A DNA stretch of 64,000 nucleotides, from assembly GCF_030704305.1 (NCBI RefSeq), contig NZ_CP131935.1:1302001-1366000 (forward strand). Reading direction: 5' to 3'. The translations under genes were made by a program, and so were the position numbers. The number at the start of each line of letters is the position of its first letter. The stretch's first letter is position 1. The stretch is from Massilia sp. R2A-15. GTDB taxonomy: Bacteria > Pseudomonadota > Gammaproteobacteria > Burkholderiales > Burkholderiaceae_D. Under the pieces are notes generated by a model that had not been told where the DNA came from, did no database searches, and saw only the letters and a list, made by a program, of their open reading frames with translations. Below are positions 61,595 to 64,000 of this stretch, piece after piece.

Positions 61595-64000
61595 ATGGAA
61601 CCCACACACGATCCATGGTGGCTGGCGCCGCAGCCGCAACCAACGGCTGAGCAAGCGGCCGGCTTGTCGCAGGCCGAGGCGGCGCTGCGGCTCGCCCGCT
61701 ATGGCGCCAATCAGTTTCGCGACCAGCCATCAAGATCGCTGCTCTGGCGCTACCTGACCCGCTTCAAGAATCCGCTGGTGCTGATCCTGCTCGGCGCCAG
61801 CGTCGCCTCGGCGTTTTCGGGCGAAATCGCCAATTCCCTGATCGTCGCCGCCATCGTCCTGTTCAGCGTGACCCTGGACTTTGTGCAGGAACACCGCGCA
61901 AACACCGCGGCGCAGGCCTTGTCGCAATCCGTTTCGGTCCGCGCCATCGTCGTGCGCGACGGCGAAAAGACGCAGATCCCGGTGCGCCAGGTCGTCCCCG
62001 GCGACATCGCGCTGGTCTCGGCGGGCGACCTGATTCCGGCCGACTGCCGCGTGCTGGAGTCGAACGACTTTTTCGTGCAGCAGGCGCTGTTGACAGGCGA
62101 GTCCTACCCGGTCGAGAAATCCCCGGGAATGCTGCCCGGCACCGCGCTGGACCTGCAGGAGGCGACCAACGCCGTCTTCATGGGCACCTCGGTTGTCAGC
62201 GGCAGCGCCCGCATCCTCGTCGTCAACACGGGAGCCGCGACCGAGGTCGGCAAGATCGCCGATACCCTGACCCGCGCGCCGCCCCGCACGTCGTTCGAGC
62301 TCGGTACGCGCCGATTTGGCATGCTGATTCTGCGGCTGACCGTCCTCATGGTCATGTTCGTCCTGCTCGTCAATGCCTATTTTCACCGGCCAGTACTGGA
62401 GTCCTTCCTGTTCGCCGTGGCGCTGGCCGTGGGTCTCACGCCGGAGCTGCTGCCGATGGTGGTCTCGGTGACGCTGGCGCGCGGCGCGCTGCGGATGGCG
62501 AAACAGCAGCTCATCGTGAAAAGGATGACCGCCATCCAGGACCTCGGGTCCATGGACTTGCTGTGCACCGACAAGACCGGCACCCTGACCGAAGCGAAGA
62601 TCTGCCTGGAGCGGCATGTCGATGCGGAGGGCCGCTCCAGCGAACGCGTCGTGGAGATGGCCTATCTGAACAGTTTTTTTGAAACCGGCCTCAAGAGCGC
62701 GCTCGATGACGCCATCCTCGAGCACCGGCACATCGACAGCAGCCGCTGGAGCAAGATCGACGAGGTGCCGTTCGACTTCGAGCGGCGCCGTGTGTCTGTG
62801 CTGATCGAGTCCGAGGGCAGGCGATGGCTGGTCGTCAAAGGGGCGGCCGAGGAAATCGCCGGGCTGTGCATCCGCTACGAGGCGCAAGGCGGCACTACGC
62901 AGCGGGAGATCGACCAGCCGGCTTCCGCTGCAATCCTGGACCAGTGCCACGCGCTGGAGGCCGAGGGGCTGAGGGTGCTGGGCATCGCATGGCGCGAGGT
63001 GCCGCTCGATCACCCGCACGCGGTGGTCAGCGACGAGGCCGCGCTGGTCCTGGTCGGTTTCGCCGCCTTCCTGGACCCGCCGAAAGCCAGTGCGGCCGCG
63101 GCCTTGGTGGCGTTGAACGAACTTGGCATCGGCATCAAGATCCTGACCGGCGACAGCGACCTGGTGACCCGGCACGTGTGCGGGCAGCTGGGCATCCCCG
63201 TCGCCGGCATCCTGACCGGCAAGGAAATCGCGCACCTGGACGATCACGCGCTGGGGGCGCGGGTCGAGGGCGCGAATCTCTTTTGCCGCCTCAATCCGGC
63301 GCAGAAGAACCGTGTGCTATTGGCGCTGAAGGCGCGCGGCCATGTGGTCGGCTACCTCGGCGACGGCATCAACGATGCGCCATCGTTGCACTCGGCCGAC
63401 GTCGGCTTGTCGGTCGATTCGGGCGTCGATGTGGCAAAGGATGCCGCGGACATGATCTTGCTGAAGCACGACCTGCACGTCATCGGCGTCGGCGTTCTCG
63501 AAGGACGCCGCACCCACGGGAACATCATGAAATACATCATGATGGGCACCAGTTCGAACTTCGGCAATATGTTCAGCATGGCGGGCGCCTCGCTCTTTCT
63601 GCCTTTCCTGCCGATGCTGCCGACGCAAATCCTGCTCAATAATCTTCTGTACGACGTGTCGGAGCTGCCGATCCCGTTCGATCAAGTGGATGCCCGGGAG
63701 ACGCGCCGGCCGCGGGTGCTCGACCTGGCGTTCATCCGCAATTTCATGCTGGTGATCGGGCCAATCAGTTCGGCATTCGATTTCCTGACCTTCTACGTGC
63801 TGCTGCACCTCTTCGCGGCGGGCGAAGCGCTGTTCCATACCGGCTGGTTCGTCGAATCCCTGTGCACCCAGGTGCTGGTGATTTTCATCATCCGCACGCG
63901 CGGCAATCCACTGAAAAGCCGGGCGCATCCCTTGCTTACCGCCACCTCGCTCGGCGTGGTGGGGCTTGCCGTGCTGCTGCCGCTCACCCCGCTCGGCACC
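61595..64000 (+). CDS. mgtA: Magnesium-translocating P-type ATPase (MgtA-like), 3' end beyond window
   Basis: The frame is open from ATG 61595 to the window end (802 codons), while MgtA proteins are near 900 residues. Seen in order: an N-terminal cation-ATPase segment, membrane segments 1-2, the actuator LLTGESYPVEK, the phosphorylation site DKTGTLTEAK (D326) after LCTDKTG, the hinge GDGINDAPSLHSADVGLSV, and late membrane helices (LPMLPTQILLNNLLYD, SELPIPFDQVD). The last two motifs are MgtA-type. It imports Mg2+. No leader or Mg2+ riboswitch could be recognised in the 147 bases before it. Confidence 0.9.
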   Translation, partial: MEPTHDPWWLAPQPQPTAEQAAGLSQAEAALRLARYGANQFRDQPSRSLLWRYLTRFKNPLVLILLGASVASAFSGEIANSLIVAAIVLFSVTLDFVQEHRANTAAQALSQSVSVRAIVVRDGEKTQIPVRQVVPGDIALVSAGDLIPADCRVLESNDFFVQQALLTGESYPVEKSPGMLPGTALDLQEATNAVFMGTSVVSGSARILVVNTGAATEVGKIADTLTRAPPRTSFELGTRRFGMLILRLTVLMVMFVLLVNAYFHRPVLESFLFAVALAVGLTPELLPMVVSVTLARGALRMAKQQLIVKRMTAIQDLGSMDLLCTDKTGTLTEAKICLERHVDAEGRSSERVVEMAYLNSFFETGLKSALDDAILEHRHIDSSRWSKIDEVPFDFERRRVSVLIESEGRRWLVVKGAAEEIAGLCIRYEAQGGTTQREIDQPASAAILDQCHALEAEGLRVLGIAWREVPLDHPHAVVSDEAALVLVGFAAFLDPPKASAAAALVALNELGIGIKILTGDSDLVTRHVCGQLGIPVAGILTGKEIAHLDDHALGARVEGANLFCRLNPAQKNRVLLALKARGHVVGYLGDGINDAPSLHSADVGLSVDSGVDVAKDAADMILLKHDLHVIGVGVLEGRRTHGNIMKYIMMGTSSNFGNMFSMAGASLFLPFLPMLPTQILLNNLLYDVSELPIPFDQVDARETRRPRVLDLAFIRNFMLVIGPISSAFDFLTFYVLLHLFAAGEALFHTGWFVESLCTQVLVIFIIRTRGNPLKSRAHPLLTATSLGVVGLAVLLPLTPLGT

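Overview
The window is high-GC DNA with dense, tightly spaced genes. The order lpxH - ppiB - ppiA - cysS - HhH-GPD glycosylase - accA - tilS - lysC - tRNA-Ser, a phasin, a complete wbp sugar operon and several very large outer-membrane or surface lipoproteins point to a betaproteobacterium of the Oxalobacteraceae (Massilia/Duganella/Telluria-like). This is inferred from gene content; no 16S rRNA gene is present.

Region 1 (1-19460) is a surface-glycan locus. A beta-helix lipoprotein with a repetitive linker and an acyltransferase are followed by a forward gene train: SGNH hydrolase, two GT4 glycosyltransferases, an initiating sugar-1-phosphate transferase, a DegT-type aminotransferase and a PAP2 phosphatase broken at a ten-T run. 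Facing it is a reverse operon: a WbpM/FlaA1-type dehydratase, then wbpA, wbpB, wbpD, wbpE, a GNAT-like protein, a deacetylase-like protein and wbpI. The five wbp genes are the full set for UDP-GlcNAc to UDP-ManNAc3NAcA. No flippase or polymerase is in the window. A DUF1460 amidase-like lipoprotein closes the region.

Region 2 (19461-26383) holds a TonB-dependent receptor, two small unknown proteins and a four-gene envelope-stress-like operon: two LiaI/LiaF-like membrane proteins, a LytS-type kinase and a LytTR regulator.

Region 3 (26384-30471) is a two-gene DNA-repair operon, a FAN1-type VRR-NUC nuclease followed by an XPD/DinG-like helicase that carries its own PD-(D/E)XK nuclease domain. 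A near-perfect LexA box lies just upstream.

Region 4 (30472-38138) includes a minimal type VI secretion-like set: a TssM reduced to its GTPase core, TagF and a short TssL, with a TPR-like lipoprotein beside them. A phasin, a PAS/GAF histidine kinase and a small HMA metal-binding protein follow.

Region 5 (38139-57600) is mostly housekeeping: two identical tRNA-Leu(CAG), rnr, rlmB, cysE, yceH, a GntR/ABC-2 operon with a clear promoter and operator, DUF488, an NHL-repeat lipoprotein, then lpxH through lysC and tRNA-Ser(GCT). Region 6 (57601-64000) has a beta-CASP metallo-beta-lactamase protein coupled to an AMP/thymidine-phosphorylase family enzyme, a RibD-like reductase, and an MgtA-type P-type ATPase cut by the window end.

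Two families of REP-like hairpins are scattered through the window. One has inserted in frame into the 5' part of tilS and the other supplies the C-terminus of the DUF488 protein. Compensating base changes between copies support the hairpins.
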